64,000 nucleotides of DNA. It comes from Piezodorus guildinii (lineage: Eukaryota; Arthropoda; Insecta; Hemiptera; Pentatomidae). The stretch is taken from positions 101,526,116 through 101,590,115 of the forward strand of contig CM041294.1 in NCBI GenBank assembly GCA_023052935.1, read 5' to 3'. Within the stretch, counting starts at the first letter, position 1; every line of letters starts with the position of its first letter. Both the position numbers and the translations under genes were made by a program. Positions 1 to 10,884 of the stretch are shown here, in pieces. Below the pieces are notes generated by a model that was not told the DNA's origin, did no database searches, and saw nothing but the letters and a program-made list of their open reading frames with translations.

Positions 1-70
1 CAGGTAATTCTTTCCTCCAAGACCTTTTCACATATTTGCGAAATGAAACTCCTCTATGTACGTTTTCCAG

Positions 71-204
71 TCCTCGAGCTAATTAAAGAACTGGAGACCA
101 GATTGCAAAGCACATCCTATAGACGAGACGGTCCCTCAGATAGAAAACCCAGGAAGCGGATGTGGCCAAATCCTACCGATATGGCGAACGAGGCTCTACT
201 GTGA
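71..204 (+). CDS. Probable last coding exon of an unidentified host gene (partial)
   Basis: Seen: the frame is open from the window start to a TGA at 202-204. A good splice acceptor (pyrimidine-rich stretch, then TTTTCCAG) ends at 70. Read from there the exon encodes about 44 residues, with a charged helical start (LELIKELETRLQS), a basic middle (DRKPRKR) and the end MWPNPTDMANEALL. The composition looks like real protein rather than random AT-rich translation. I do not recognise the protein. A second frame is also open over 144-464, so the choice of frame is uncertain. The exon would belong to a gene whose body lies left of the window. A LINE 3' fragment is inserted about 220 bp downstream, probably in or beyond its 3' UTR. 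Confidence 0.4.
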
Positions 205-412
205 CCCGAAGGTCCTCAAGAAGACCGTCTAGTTCACATTTCTACTCCCAGACATCACCATTTGAGGGAAGATCGAAGAAGAGGAAGAAGAACAACGAAC
301 ATGAATTTTTTCCCCTTCTATTTGAACGAGCAAAATACCTCTTAAAGTTAAGGGATTTCGCTGGAAACTGGTGCATAAAAGCAACTGATCCGTTTATCGA
401 ATATGTAAACAT

Positions 413-786
413 TATTGAACAATTGTTTTTTTTTTTTATTCGTATATATTACAATTTGTCATAATAGACAATAATAATAGTGCTACAGGATCTCATTCAT
501 ACAATATTTACAATATAAACAAAAGGAAAGTCAAATTACATAACATCAAATCAAAATAAATAAACGTATACAATAACAAAATTTGTAGACAAAATAAATA
601 CAAATAAATAAAGTTAACAAATAAATAAACAAAATATGTCACATTCATACCTATGTACAATATTTACAATCAGCTCCCCCACTTGTGGCAGGACAAGCAG
701 AGTCCAAAGGATCCCAGCGCCTCCCTCTCAGCCTCATCACTGGTGAGAGCCAGCGGAAGCTAAGTGAGGGCGCCACTATTGAACAA
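413..786 (-). mobile_element. 5'-truncated Jockey LINE 3' end with target-site duplication
   Basis: A 354 bp insertion (423-776) is flanked by the 10 bp direct repeat TATTGAACAA (413-422 and 777-786). Its poly(T) at the left end shows that the element reads on the minus strand. The last part matches the 3' UTR of the full-length Jockey at 34.7-39.3 kb in its general pattern (GTATGAATG, CACTATTA, TGTAATAT, then A-tail). The GC-rich upstream part (GGCGCCCTCAC) recurs in plus orientation at 20208-20440. No coding sequence remains. Confidence 0.75.
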
Positions 787-1057
787 GTAAACATGATTTT
801 ATAAACACAGGAAGGGTTAAATTAAAATATTAAAAAACGCTCCGAACTTATTTTACAATATTATATTTTCCAGTATTAAAACAAAGAGGTGAATTATAAA
901 AGAATTTATTAATAATAATTAAACATTCATAAACCAAATACCTGACGAACCAATTCTCGTACCGAAGACTTGAATAATTCCAAAAAATCTATACCTTATT
1001 TCTCCCTTAACAGAGCGTTATCTTCACCAGTTCTGGTATCTTTAATCAGTTTCATCC
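787..1057. other. AT-rich spacer, nothing recognised
   Basis: I see no coding potential, repeat similarity or structured motif here. Confidence 0.5.
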
Positions 1058-1114
1058 ACACAGGGGCAGGATAGCCGATTGGGTTAACACCTGATTGCCA
1101 ACGACCTGATAATC
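1058..1114 (+). repeat. Possible tRNA-like SINE, left part, split by a LINE
   Basis: The stretch has an A-box-like TAGCCGATTGGG near 1070. With 4294-4420 it would form one continuous sequence before the LINE inserted between them. The B-box side is degenerate, so this is a weak call made from the split layout and the A box only. Confidence 0.25.
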
Positions 1115-1290
1115 CAAACTTGAAATTTTTTTTTTTTTTTTTTTTAACTTTAAATCTTTATTCACACCTGTAAATAATACAATGAACAATCAGTGAATGT
1201 GCGGTCAATTTTAAGAAACATGGCGTGATAGGCATGAGGGAGAGCAGCACCCAGCGGTACCTACTCCTGGCATGAAATTAGTGTATATTA

Positions 1291-4011
1291 CTAAAGGAGA
1301 AGGTCTCTCATCCAACTCCTCTTCAGCCTTCTGTAGGCATTTCCTGGCATGAGTGTTGTGGCCATGTCATTGATTAGTGTGTTAGGGTGACCTTGTAGTT
1401 TGTCGTGGAAACGTTTGTAGTGTGTCCGTATGTGCTCATTGACGGTTGGCATCTTAAGGTCAGTATGTAAAGTTATGTTGCTAACGTACCACGGTGCTTT
1501 TGTAATTGTTCTAAACGTTTTAGCCTGAAAGATTTGAAGTTTGTTAATGTGAGTCTTTTTAGCTGTCCCATATAGCTGTGATGCGTAAGTCCAAATAGGT
1601 TTCAGTAGGTAAGTATAGGTGTTTAATTTCTGTCGAAGTTTTAGTTTCGAGTGTTTTGAAAAGAGTGAGTAAAGAAGTCTCAGTCTTTGGTTAAGGGTTT
1701 TCTTTTTTTGGTTAATATGCGGGCCCCAAGTCATTCTTCTGTCAAACGTCAGACCAAGATAATGTACAGTGTCCGTCTGTGGAATTTGTGTGTTGTCTAA
1801 GAAAACGGGAGGACTCGTGTCATGTCGAAGAGTAAAGGTGATATGGTGTGATTTGTCATTATTCAATCGGATTTTCCAGAGTTTGAACCAGTCATGTAAT
1901 TTTATTAGATGTTGTTGTAGGATCTCTGAGGCGTGGGTTGCAATTTTATGTTTTGTTAAGATCGCCGTGTCGTCGGCATAAGTCGCTGTTAGAATATTGG
2001 GGCTGTAAGGTATGTCATGAGTGTAAAGAATGTAGAGTAACGGAGCGAGCACTGCACCTTGGGGTACTCCTGCTGCGATAGATCTCATGGCAGATAGCTC
2101 TGATCCCTGTCGAACGGAGAAAAATCTGTGAGAAAGGAAAGAATGAATAATGAGGTAGTAAGTAGGCGGAAGGATAGTCTTGAGTTTGAAGAGAAGCCCC
2201 TGGTGCCAAACTCTGTCGAAGGCTTGAGCAACGTCGAGAAATACGCCAGTAGTGTATAACTTCTGCTCTAGTGCGGTGGATATGTAGTCCGTCACTCTGT
2301 GTAGTTGGTGCAATGTCGAGTGATGTCTTCTAAATCCAAATTGATGATCTGGTACGATGTCGTTGTTAGTTAGTACATCAAGAAGTCTTTTATGTAGTAG
2401 ATGTTCGAAAATTTTGGAGCATAGCGGAAGTAAGCTTATTGGTCGGTATGATGAGGGAGTATTTTTGTCCTTGTTGGTCTTGTGAATCATTGTAATATGT
2501 GAGTATTTCCATTGAAGCGGGAATTTGGTTGTCCTCAGTATCGCGTTATAGATTGAAGTCAGAAACACTAGAGCTTTCCTGGGCATTTGCTGGAGTACCT
2601 CAGCGTTAATTAAGTCGTGTCCAGGGGCTTTCTTTTTAGGCAACTTTCTGATTTGTTCAGCGACTTGAGCGGGTGTAAAGGAAGGAGGAGGTAAGGTCAG
2701 TTGTAAAGGTTCATCCAGAGTTTTAAGTACAATTTTATCATGTTCGATGTTGTTGAATTCTGTGTGTGGTGTAAAGATAGAAGATAGATATTCGGCGAAC
2801 AGTTCGGATTTTTCTCCGTCAGCCATGGCCCAGGAGCCATCTTCTTTTCGGAGGGGTGCAGGCACTTCCCGATGCTTAGTAAGGTTTTTAGTATGCCTCC
2901 ACAAGCTGCCATCATCAGTCGAAAGGTTACTAATGTAGTTATCATAAGTTGTTCTTTTAAATTTTGCAATTTGTCGTTTGAGTTCGTTGTTGAGTCGGTT
3001 GTAAATTTGTTTGTCTGATGGAAGTCGGTCTGTCTGCCATATTTTCCGGGCTCTTCTTTTTGCTCTGATCAAATCCCTTATGTACTGTGGATAAATTGGT
3101 AGCTTTTCATGTTTTCTTCGTCTAGGAATTGATGAGGACCATGCAGCGTCTTGTAGCTTCTGTGTGAAGCATTCTACAGCATCCTCAAGCTCTTCTTCAT
3201 TTTTAATAGCCAAAGGAATGGAGAGAGCAGTATTTAGACAGTTTCTGAACGCATCCCAATCCATTATGCCATTTGTGAGAGATGTGTGTTTCTTAGTTAC
3301 AAGTGGTTCTTCAAATAGTTCTAAATGCAAAAGAGAATGATCAGAGCAAAGATCTGTGCTCGTACTTATTGTGTGAGGTGTAGTGCGGAGTCCTTTAGTT
3401 ATGAAAAAATCAAGTAAATCTGGTGTCTTACGTCTAGATGTTGGCCAGTAAGTAGGTGAGTGTGGTGATATCGTGTCTAATGAAAGTTCGTGAAGGACAT
3501 ACCTGAGATTTCTTCCTCTTGGGGTTGATAATCTAGATCCCCAAGTCGGGTCTTTAGCATTATAATCGCCACCTGCGACAAAGCATCTGCCGAGACGTTT
3601 GAAGAAGTTACTAAACATCGTGGAAGTCAGGACATATCTCGGAGGGCAATAAACAGCAGCAAGAGTAATGTTGTGATGTTCAGAGAATAGTGAAATGGCT
3701 GTAGCTTGTATGTCAGGTGATATGGGTAATTGCAAAGGATGGTGTTTTAGTGTTGATCTGATGAGAATAGCAGTGCCTCCGTGTGAAGTATTGTCTGGAT
3801 GGTCAGTTCTATAGATTTTGTAATCATGAATGTAAAATTTGGATTTTGGTGTAAAATGTGTTTCAGTGATTAGTGCTATGTCAATTCGTTTCTCGTGTAA
3901 ATATATGTCTAGTTCTGTCCTATGTTGATTAAGTCCGTTTGCGTTCCATAGTATGATAGACATGGAGCCTACAGTCATCTGATTAATGGGCATATAATTG
4001 TCTAAGGGCAA
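1291..4011 (-). CDS. LINE ORF2: AP-endonuclease / reverse transcriptase
   Basis: An uninterrupted ORF of 906 codons. The N-terminal AP-like endonuclease shows WNANG (N23), ITETH (E50), GGDYNAK (D149, N151) and SDHS (D224, H225). The reverse transcriptase shows YRPISLLP, FLDVAQAFDRVW (D593), AGVPQGAVLAP and YADD (678-681). The C-terminal region is typical of Jockey elements. The protein nicks target DNA and copies the element RNA from the nick. The first Met overlaps the ORF1 end by 29 nt. Internal Met codons at residue 12 or 17 lie just after the ORF1 stop, as in the sister element at 36342, and may be the real start. All catalytic residues I can check are present. Confidence 0.93.
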   Translation of the reverse strand: MPLDNYMPINQMTVGSMSIILWNANGLNQHRTELDIYLHEKRIDIALITETHFTPKSKFYIHDYKIYRTDHPDNTSHGGTAILIRSTLKHHPLQLPISPDIQATAISLFSEHHNITLAAVYCPPRYVLTSTMFSNFFKRLGRCFVAGGDYNAKDPTWGSRLSTPRGRNLRYVLHELSLDTISPHSPTYWPTSRRKTPDLLDFFITKGLRTTPHTISTSTDLCSDHSLLHLELFEEPLVTKKHTSLTNGIMDWDAFRNCLNTALSIPLAIKNEEELEDAVECFTQKLQDAAWSSSIPRRRKHEKLPIYPQYIRDLIRAKRRARKIWQTDRLPSDKQIYNRLNNELKRQIAKFKRTTYDNYISNLSTDDGSLWRHTKNLTKHREVPAPLRKEDGSWAMADGEKSELFAEYLSSIFTPHTEFNNIEHDKIVLKTLDEPLQLTLPPPSFTPAQVAEQIRKLPKKKAPGHDLINAEVLQQMPRKALVFLTSIYNAILRTTKFPLQWKYSHITMIHKTNKDKNTPSSYRPISLLPLCSKIFEHLLHKRLLDVLTNNDIVPDHQFGFRRHHSTLHQLHRVTDYISTALEQKLYTTGVFLDVAQAFDRVWHQGLLFKLKTILPPTYYLIIHSFLSHRFFSVRQGSELSAMRSIAAGVPQGAVLAPLLYILYTHDIPYSPNILTATYADDTAILTKHKIATHASEILQQHLIKLHDWFKLWKIRLNNDKSHHITFTLRHDTSPPVFLDNTQIPQTDTVHYLGLTFDRRMTWGPHINQKKKTLNQRLRLLYSLFSKHSKLKLRQKLNTYTYLLKPIWTYASQLYGTAKKTHINKLQIFQAKTFRTITKAPWYVSNITLHTDLKMPTVNEHIRTHYKRFHDKLQGHPNTLINDMATTLMPGNAYRRLKRSWMRDLLL

Positions 4012-4280
4012 GGGTAGTTTGAGAGAGTTGTTGAAGAAGACCGAAGAGGGGCTGAATGAGATTGTTTAAGTTATTGATAATATTGTATAACTGGCCAGAG
4101 GAGTTATCTACCGGCGGGACCGGTAGGGTAGTGCCCCACTCATACCTGTATATCTGTGTCGTTGGTGTGGCGCTTGAGCTGGTAGCTGTTGGTGTGGGGC
4201 TTGCGATGGTTGTTGCGGCTGTCTCTGGTGCTGTTGGTACTGGGCTTGAGCTGGTTGTTGTGGCGGTCTCTGATCTTGAT
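3983..4280 (-). pseudogene. LINE ORF1 (gag-like) C-terminal remnant
   Basis: About 98 codons in one open frame end at TAA (3983-3985) and overlap the start of ORF2. The fragment is Thr/Pro/Ser/Ala-rich and ends in an amphipathic hydrophobic segment (LYNIINNLNNLIQPLFGLL). The same kind of C-terminus is seen in ORF1 at 35025-36341. The zinc-knuckle part is missing because the insertion is 5'-truncated. Confidence 0.75.
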
Positions 4281-4293
4281 CAAACTTGAAATT

Positions 4294-4420
4294 AAATTCA
4301 AATTTGCGCCTCGGTGCTAGAAACCTTTCAACTCTGGTAAAAATCCCGTGACCTCATCCCTTGCCTAGAGAAAACCTTCGTATAGCCTAATCTGTAAGGT
4401 TAACAAAAAAAATAAAACAC
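4294..4420 (+). repeat. Possible right part of the split SINE-like sequence
   Basis: This continues the sequence interrupted by the Jockey insertion (see 1058-1114). There is no clear B box, so its identity as a SINE is tentative. Confidence 0.2.
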
Positions 4421-4654
4421 ATCCTCACAATTCCATGCAAGCCAATATTTTGCATAATACTGTAATTATTTTGTCTTCTAAATGTTTTTATAGCTTATCA
4501 ACAAATTTTAATTAAAATTATTGATATATAATGAAATGTTCACTAAATTACTGTAAATTCACAGCATAAGTCAATAAATTAAAAAACTAATGTCTTATAT
4601 TACTTATTGTATACAATCTTTAATATCCTTTCATTGTTAAGTCATTAAAATAAA

Positions 4655-4656
<2 letters not shown>

Positions 4657-4719
<63 letters not shown>
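4657..4719. repeat. (TA)n microsatellite
   Basis: About 60 bp of uninterrupted TA dinucleotide. Confidence 0.95.
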
Positions 4720-4722
<3 letters not shown>

Positions 4723-4769
4723 TTATTCATTAAAAGCAAAAAAAACAAAAAAAAAAAAACATCTATACA

Positions 4770-4991
4770 ACCCATGAGGGTTCTTGGGCTCTTTAAATAT
4801 AGTGAGCCAGTCTCCAGGTTTTTTTTGTGTCTATTGTCAGGTACTCACTTTGTAGGGTTCGGAATATCTCAAGGAGGGTCTTCATACTCCAGGATAGCCT
4901 CACGGCTAAAATAACAACACAAATAATATTCCATCAAAGCCAGGATTCGAACCCAAGACCCGGTAGGGTAGAGCCCTATCCACAAGGTTCC
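4770..4991 (-). repeat. SINE-B copy, tRNA-headed
   Basis: On the minus strand the head has a perfect RNA polymerase III B box (GGTTCGAATCC, about 4945-4957) and an A-box-like segment about 35 nt upstream. The body shares TATTTTAGCCGTG and a GAGACCCTCC-like block with the plus-strand copy at 27190-27400, so both belong to one family. The head has lost tRNA folding, so this is not a tRNA gene. Confidence 0.7.
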
Positions 4992-4992
4992 C

Positions 4993-5033
<41 letters not shown>

Positions 5034-5037
5034 AGTG
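4993..5037. repeat. (TA)n(TG)n microsatellite
   Basis: TA repeat followed by TG repeat, directly next to the SINE-B head. Confidence 0.95.
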
Positions 5038-5039
5038 TG

Positions 5040-5689
5040 ATTTTCTTGCTAATCGCAAATTATTTGATTTAATTGTCGACCCATAACAGATAACATTCTG
5101 ATTATTACTGTTCTATCCATGTCTGAGAAGATTTTTTATTTTTTCACATTCACATTTTAGATCACACATTAACATGAAAAAAAAAGTATTATTTCATGTA
5201 TAAAAAACATAAACAGACATGTATTATGGATATGGGAGAACATTCTCAAAATAAGATTATATATTAAAAAAAATATTAATAAATAACTAACCATAATTTT
5301 TTATTTCATTTCGAACTAAAGGTTTTAAATTGTTTCTCATATGGTATGTATGGATTAGATTTTCTATGGCTAGCTAAATTTTATTGCGTATTCAGTAATA
5401 TAATAAACAAACCCAATAGGAGTGCTGCAACGTTTCTTATAGCCTCGTTGACCCGTGCAGCTGGAGCTAGGAAGGTTAGTACCCTTCTTGACCTTACTCC
5501 ACCCTCCTCAGTCCCGAAGGCCCCGCTCTTCCAATTGACGACTCCAATCAGCGGCTGTATCCCGCTCAACGAGGTTTTGCTTACGCCTATACGGTCTAGA
5601 GAAATTACTTCTGAGCATAGAAAAATTGACTAGAGGTAAAATCCATTGTCTAGACCTAGTCAATAATAATCTTGCATCTAATATTTTTA
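5040..5689. other. Spacer with a GC-richer block at 5410-5600
   Basis: The block stands out from its AT-rich surroundings and is open in frames on both strands (5346-5633 plus, 5381-5569 minus). No motif or splice context favours either, and I recognise no protein. It may be an undetected repeat or an exon remnant. Confidence 0.3.
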
Positions 5690-6510
5690 CTAAGGTAAAG
5701 TATTGCGATCATGAAAAATTTTCAATTCTCGTTTTCAACTGAAATGCACGTTTTAGGGTCTTCTGATTCCAAATAACCAAGTTACGCAAAAAGGTGTTTG
5801 TGTGTATCCGTATGTAGTAAGTCTAGCACAACAACTAAAAGTCGTACGAAACTGAAACTAGCCCGAGATATTACAGCAACGTTTAGAAGAACCACTTTAT
5901 ACCACACATTTTTTACGATTTTCTCGAAAACGGATTTTTTGATTTTGAAATACTCAATATATCAATGTAAAATTCAATGGGCTTTAATATGATGTAGGTT
6001 AATTCTGATTGAAATAGTCAGAGAGGGCTTAAGCCAATATTTTAAAATTTCTTCTTCTAAAGTACCTTTACATTTGTAGCTTTCTAAAATAAAGGCACGT
6101 CATTTTGTTAACATTGATATTATAGCTATGATATTATATTATGATATTAAATTATAGCTAAATATACATGTTATGTACATGTATTTGATTTTTTTTTTTT
6201 TTTTTTTAACACAATAATAGTAATATAGAAGTATGATATACCGTTGGATACCTAAAGAGTTTAGAAAAAATAATATCAATACACCGGAGTGTTTAGGTTA
6301 ATAGAGTGTAATGAAAAACCGATAAAACTAAATGATTATTGTAGATAAAAATATAATATATTATTTAATACAACACATGTTTCTATTGAAATTCAATTTT
6401 ATTTTTTCTTCAACAATTTATTTTTATTTCTAAATGTATTTCAAAATTCTTTAATTGACTTTAACAACAGACGTACGGAAAGCCGTGTGTTGCGCGCATA
6501 AGATTATCAA
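5690..6510 (+). repeat. RepA copy 1 (unclassified dispersed repeat)
   Basis: It shares an ordered series of blocks with copies near 45, 46, 51 and 53 kb: AGTATTGCGATC at the start, GAAACTGAAA, a TATACCA-CATTTT block, GGGCTTAA, AAGTACCTTTA, ATACCGTTGGA, AACCGATAAAACTAA, and GTGTGTTGC at the end. It is non-coding and the family is not one I recognise. Confidence 0.65.
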
Positions 6511-6512
6511 CA

Positions 6513-6653
6513 AACTTTTAAGATTTTTTTTTATTAGTTATTTATTGCAATTTACAACAGTATAATGGAATACAACAAGTAAATTTGAGAAAAATATATA
6601 AAGTCATGAAACACATGTAGAGAAGCTTGCCAGTGGAAGCAACTTTTAAGATT
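6513..6653 (-). mobile_element. Very short Jockey 3' end with 13 bp TSD
   Basis: A 115 bp insert (6526-6640) is flanked by AACTTTTAAGATT on both sides (6513-6525, 6641-6653). Poly(T) at the left marks a minus-strand element. The sequence matches the 3' UTR of the Jockey copies at 24.9 and 25.5 kb (GTAGAGAAGCTT). It landed at the end of RepA copy 1. Confidence 0.8.
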
Positions 6654-9600
6654 AAAGCTCAGTTTGCATTAGTTTAGCAAAGCTTCAGGTTATAGTACTT
6701 TTTTTTTTTACTTTCAAACTGTAAACATTAAATGATTTAATTTTTTTTTTGACCCACGTAGTTATAAGGATTTATCTATCTCTTTTTCCTTAATTTTGGG
6801 AGTAGTTAGTGCCTGTGTGCGAGGCTTAATTATTTCACAACTATCAATGAAAATAATAAATAAATAAACTTGGGTTTATCAACTTTATTGTTTTTTTATG
6901 TTGATACGTACTGCAGTTTAGCAAACTTTCAGGTTTTCGAGAACAGATTTTTTAAGAACTATTATTTGGAGTGAAATTAATGAATTCCTGTTTCTATAAT
7001 CAGAGTCTCTTTCTGTGGCTTAATAAGTTTTCAATTATTATAAAATATTGCACGTTTCCCAAAATTTATAAAAAAAACAAACTGTTAGAACATGGTTCAC
7101 TCTGGAAATACATAATATATTTATTTATTTCGGGTTCTGCAGCGTGCTTTACACCCCGAAACTCAGTACATCAAAAAGCCATTTTTATCTCGCCATTTTC
7201 CCTTTGTCAAACTCTTAAAAGTAAAATAATTCTGTTTTAAAAACTAGAGGTTCTCTCTGAATAGGTTTAGAGAACATTTGCTTGCATAGTTAGGTAAAGG
7301 AAAAACTGTTCTATTCTTTCAAGATAAAAAGATCCCCATTCGAACCATCTCAAACTTTCACAACATTATTTCGATCAATTAATATTTAACTTTTTTTTTT
7401 TTTTTTGTGAATGAAATAAAATACTTTTGTTGCTTCATTAAGAAATAAATTCGGAACGACTAGAACTCCTAATAATAGTTATGCTACATATAACTAACCC
7501 TCTCGTTAGTTATTTCTGTACATTATTAGTTATTAATGATTAGTTATCCCCCTCATTTTGAGCAAAGTAAGAGGAAAATGATTGATGAATGTCACAGGTG
7601 TTAATTTTTTAGTTCATACTCCTTAAACGAGTCTTGTTTATAATGCTTATAATCATGTTTGTAATGTTAGGTTCTCACAGAGGTCAGTCGAAATAAATAT
7701 CTCATCAAGTTTCATAACATACTCATTTTCATTACTTTCTTATGCTTACAAATATTATCGAAATTAATATTTAATATATGATTTCTAAACTTAACAATAA
7801 CAGCTTAAAATATTCTGAGTATAGAATACTAAAATTGTTTTTGTTCCAAATATTTTTATGAATTTAAAAGAAACAGGTTGTGATATTAGCGATACTAGCG
7901 ATTTTAATCTATAACGTTATCCAAATTCCTCAACCAAACCGAGCCCACACAAATCATTAATATGCACCCCGCTTATTGGATAAGAACAGGAGAAATTATT
8001 GGAAAGGAGAATGCGGTTTTAGGGCACTCCAAATTCTGGAGAAAGTGTATCATTTCGATTAGTCTCCGGAATAACCATGTGAGGGAAACCCGACCATCCA
8101 GGTCTCACGGAAGACACCATGAGAATTCTTAATTCTTTAGGTAAACTAGGATTTTTTTATTTTATTTTTTTATGAAACTACTATTATGAAGAAGGCATGC
8201 TTACTATGAAGAGAAGTCCACAAATATAGAATTATAAAGAACATATAAAAATAATAACTTTCCAAGTTCTACTAGCATTATTGTAAGTTAGCTAAGTAGA
8301 TATGTCGAATGAGAATAATAAAAACAAAGGAATTGGTTTTTTATGTATTAGTATTGATCAAATGGAAAATTTACTTTAGAGAGCAATAAAAGGATATATA
8401 CTTTGTATAAATTTATAATTCATTATACTTCAAATAAAATTTTCTTTGATCCTTACTGTGACTTAGCAAGACGTCGATGGCATTAGAAGAGTTTTGTGTA
8501 ATGACCGATGGAATGTTACCACCAGCTAGTACTCGTTGTTCTAGAAACAGTTATTTATAATGTTTCCTGTTTCTAATATGCTGCTACTATTTTTTAATTA
8601 AATATTTTGTCACTATATATTAGAAGTGTGTGTGTATTTATTTGGAAATTCTTTGAAGTGGTTACAATTTCGGACAAAATAAGATGTAAATTATTTTACA
8701 CATGCTTCAAAAATGAAATCAACTAACAATTCAAATAAATAATATAAAAACGATGTAGATTAAAAACGAAAAAGAAGGAGAATAAGGAATTAAAATTAAC
8801 TATATTAACTGCATAAATTAAAAAAAATGTATGTAGTTTTTATTTGACCAACAAAAAAAATTAGACGATAATTATGTTGCACATTTTTAAAAACTCCTTA
8901 GGTACACTCCTTATAAAAAAGGATTTTTGACAATATATTCATTAAACTGTAAAGGACAAGCATATGAACAACCCATAACAAATTTCAATTAAACTTATTT
9001 AGAATATGGTTATTTGGAAATCATAAACCATTGTGTAATATATATTTTTTTTTCATGGACAATAGTCGTTAAACCATTTCTACTCATTCTAATAGTTATT
9101 AATATATTTATTCATTTTTAAATAGAATAGCAGATATTTTTTCAACTTATTTCTTAGCTATACCCTGCATATTAAATTTTCAGAATGAAGACATCTTCGA
9201 GAAATTGCTAATGCGATTAGCACCATTACAAATCGCCTCAGATGCTTGATGATCATAAAGAGGGCGGTTTGGTAGACTCACTCCAAAATACTTAGCAATT
9301 TATAAAATTAGCAAAATGGATTTTTAACATGATTTAATTATAGATATATAACGTTATAATAAGTAAACTACAATTTTTCACTTTTTTGTAGTTTTTTATA
9401 TGTTCCAAAATCTAAATTCCTTTGCGATTATAAAAACTAAAATTTACAATTTAAGGTCGTATAAATGATATATAATCATGTTATTAAAATGGCACCTACA
9501 AAAAATTTATGTTTAAGTAACTCATAAAACTGAACTATAGCCATTGTTCCTATATATTAAATTATGAGGTATTTTATATGACACCAGCTTTATATCTTTT

Positions 9601-10884
9601 ATAGTATCTATAGTAAAGATATTTGAGAAAAGCAATACAAAAATATATAAAAAATGTAGTAGTGGTTGTGAGTATCAGGGCTAGTCAGTAATCAGAGAAT
9701 AACATTTTATTAGGCTGTAATTAACAAATAAACCTTTCAGAAAGTTTATTGCAATATTAAACCGCCCAAATTCATTACAATATTAGCAGAGCACTTTTCA
9801 TCACTTTGATTTAAATGAAAATTATGTTGTTACTGATAGATTTTTACTTATTAGGAAAAGGTTAAAAGTAGAAATGTCATGATTTATAATACAAAAGATT
9901 TTATATTATTTAATAAATATAAACTTTTCTTTATTGGTGAAAGGGTTTAGAATTAAGACTACTTTCTCTCTGTTATTTATTATTCATATAATCAAATATG
10001 GTCGCCCATTATAAATTAATGGTTCGTGAATGAGTAATTAAATGTTTTTTAAATCAATGGTAGTCCAACTCTAACCAAATAGTTTCAATCCTTGCTTCCT
10101 CTTCAATTCTTGATAATCCTACTTAACGTCTAAAATATAGATGTTTTTGGAGGGTTACTAATTGATAGTATGCATGTGTATCACGCCTTCGTTTAATTTT
10201 TGCTTATTACATTTACTTGGTGAATTTATTAATATAGATGTAAAGTACAATACATTTATTTTTTTTAAATCTAGGGTGGTCAATTTAAACGTTTTTTGAA
10301 ACGAGTTTGATTTTTTATCATGGCCATTATCATCAAGATTAATACACTAAAAAAATAATTATAATTTTCAGTTAAATGCTAATTTGAGCTAGAAAACATT
10401 TGAAATTGATAATAGTCACATTCTATTAGTGGTGGATTATTTTTTATTCGATTTAATCTTGTTTGAGACAACACTAACCCATTCAAATGGGAAATATTCG
10501 TAATTAAAAAAATTACATATTACATTTTTCTGTTTACTATTGACCTTAGCACAAAAATCAGAACGAGTTATTGGCGTTCCAATCCAAAACCTGAATGAAA
10601 ATGATTGCGCTAAATTCGTAAAATTGGTGAAATTAGGTCAAGAAACATTCACTTGTCATATTTTTCGAAACGAATTTTTTGTCAAGTGGCAGACCTCTAA
10701 CAATCTGCAGTGCTCGTTAACGATTCATAATCTCGCTATCTAATATCAGGAAGTTATGAGTCATTGACAAGAAAAAATTCAATAAATTAAAAAATGGTTA
10801 TCATGCCAGCAGCTGGACGTTCTTCATAATATGGACAGACGACGGGATGAGATGACCCTTTTGACGCTTATTAACTACCAACAA
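6654..10884. other. AT-rich intergenic stretch, no supportable gene
   Basis: Several poly(T)/poly(A) runs occur. Moderately GC-richer patches at about 7905-8130 and 9185-9290 have no recognisable coding signal. The open frames at 6971-7240 and 10540-10743 lack homology I can recognise, a proper ATG context or splice signals. Confidence 0.5.

Larger units (their letters stand above)
1115..4293 (-). mobile_element. Jockey-type LINE, 5'-truncated, intact ORF2, 13 bp TSD
   Basis: The insertion (1128-4280) lies between perfect copies of CAAACTTGAAATT (1115-1127 and 4281-4293). On the minus strand it reads: last ~100 codons of ORF1, complete ORF2, a short 3' UTR with AATAAA near 1155-1165, and a poly(A) tail seen as T's at 1128-1145. 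It is therefore a target-primed retrotransposition product truncated at its 5' end within ORF1. The perfect TSD and open ORF2 indicate a fairly young insertion. It is a different family from the intact Jockey at 34.7 kb, but of the same overall design. Confidence 0.93.

Noticed and set aside
4657..4719. CRISPR or satellite arrays at the TA, CT and TG tracts
   Set aside because: They are simple dinucleotide repeats without spacers. Several clearly grew from LINE or SINE tails.
10540..10743. 67-codon open frame
   Set aside because: It starts at TTG and has no recognisable motif, splice signal or promoter. Frames of this length are expected by chance here.
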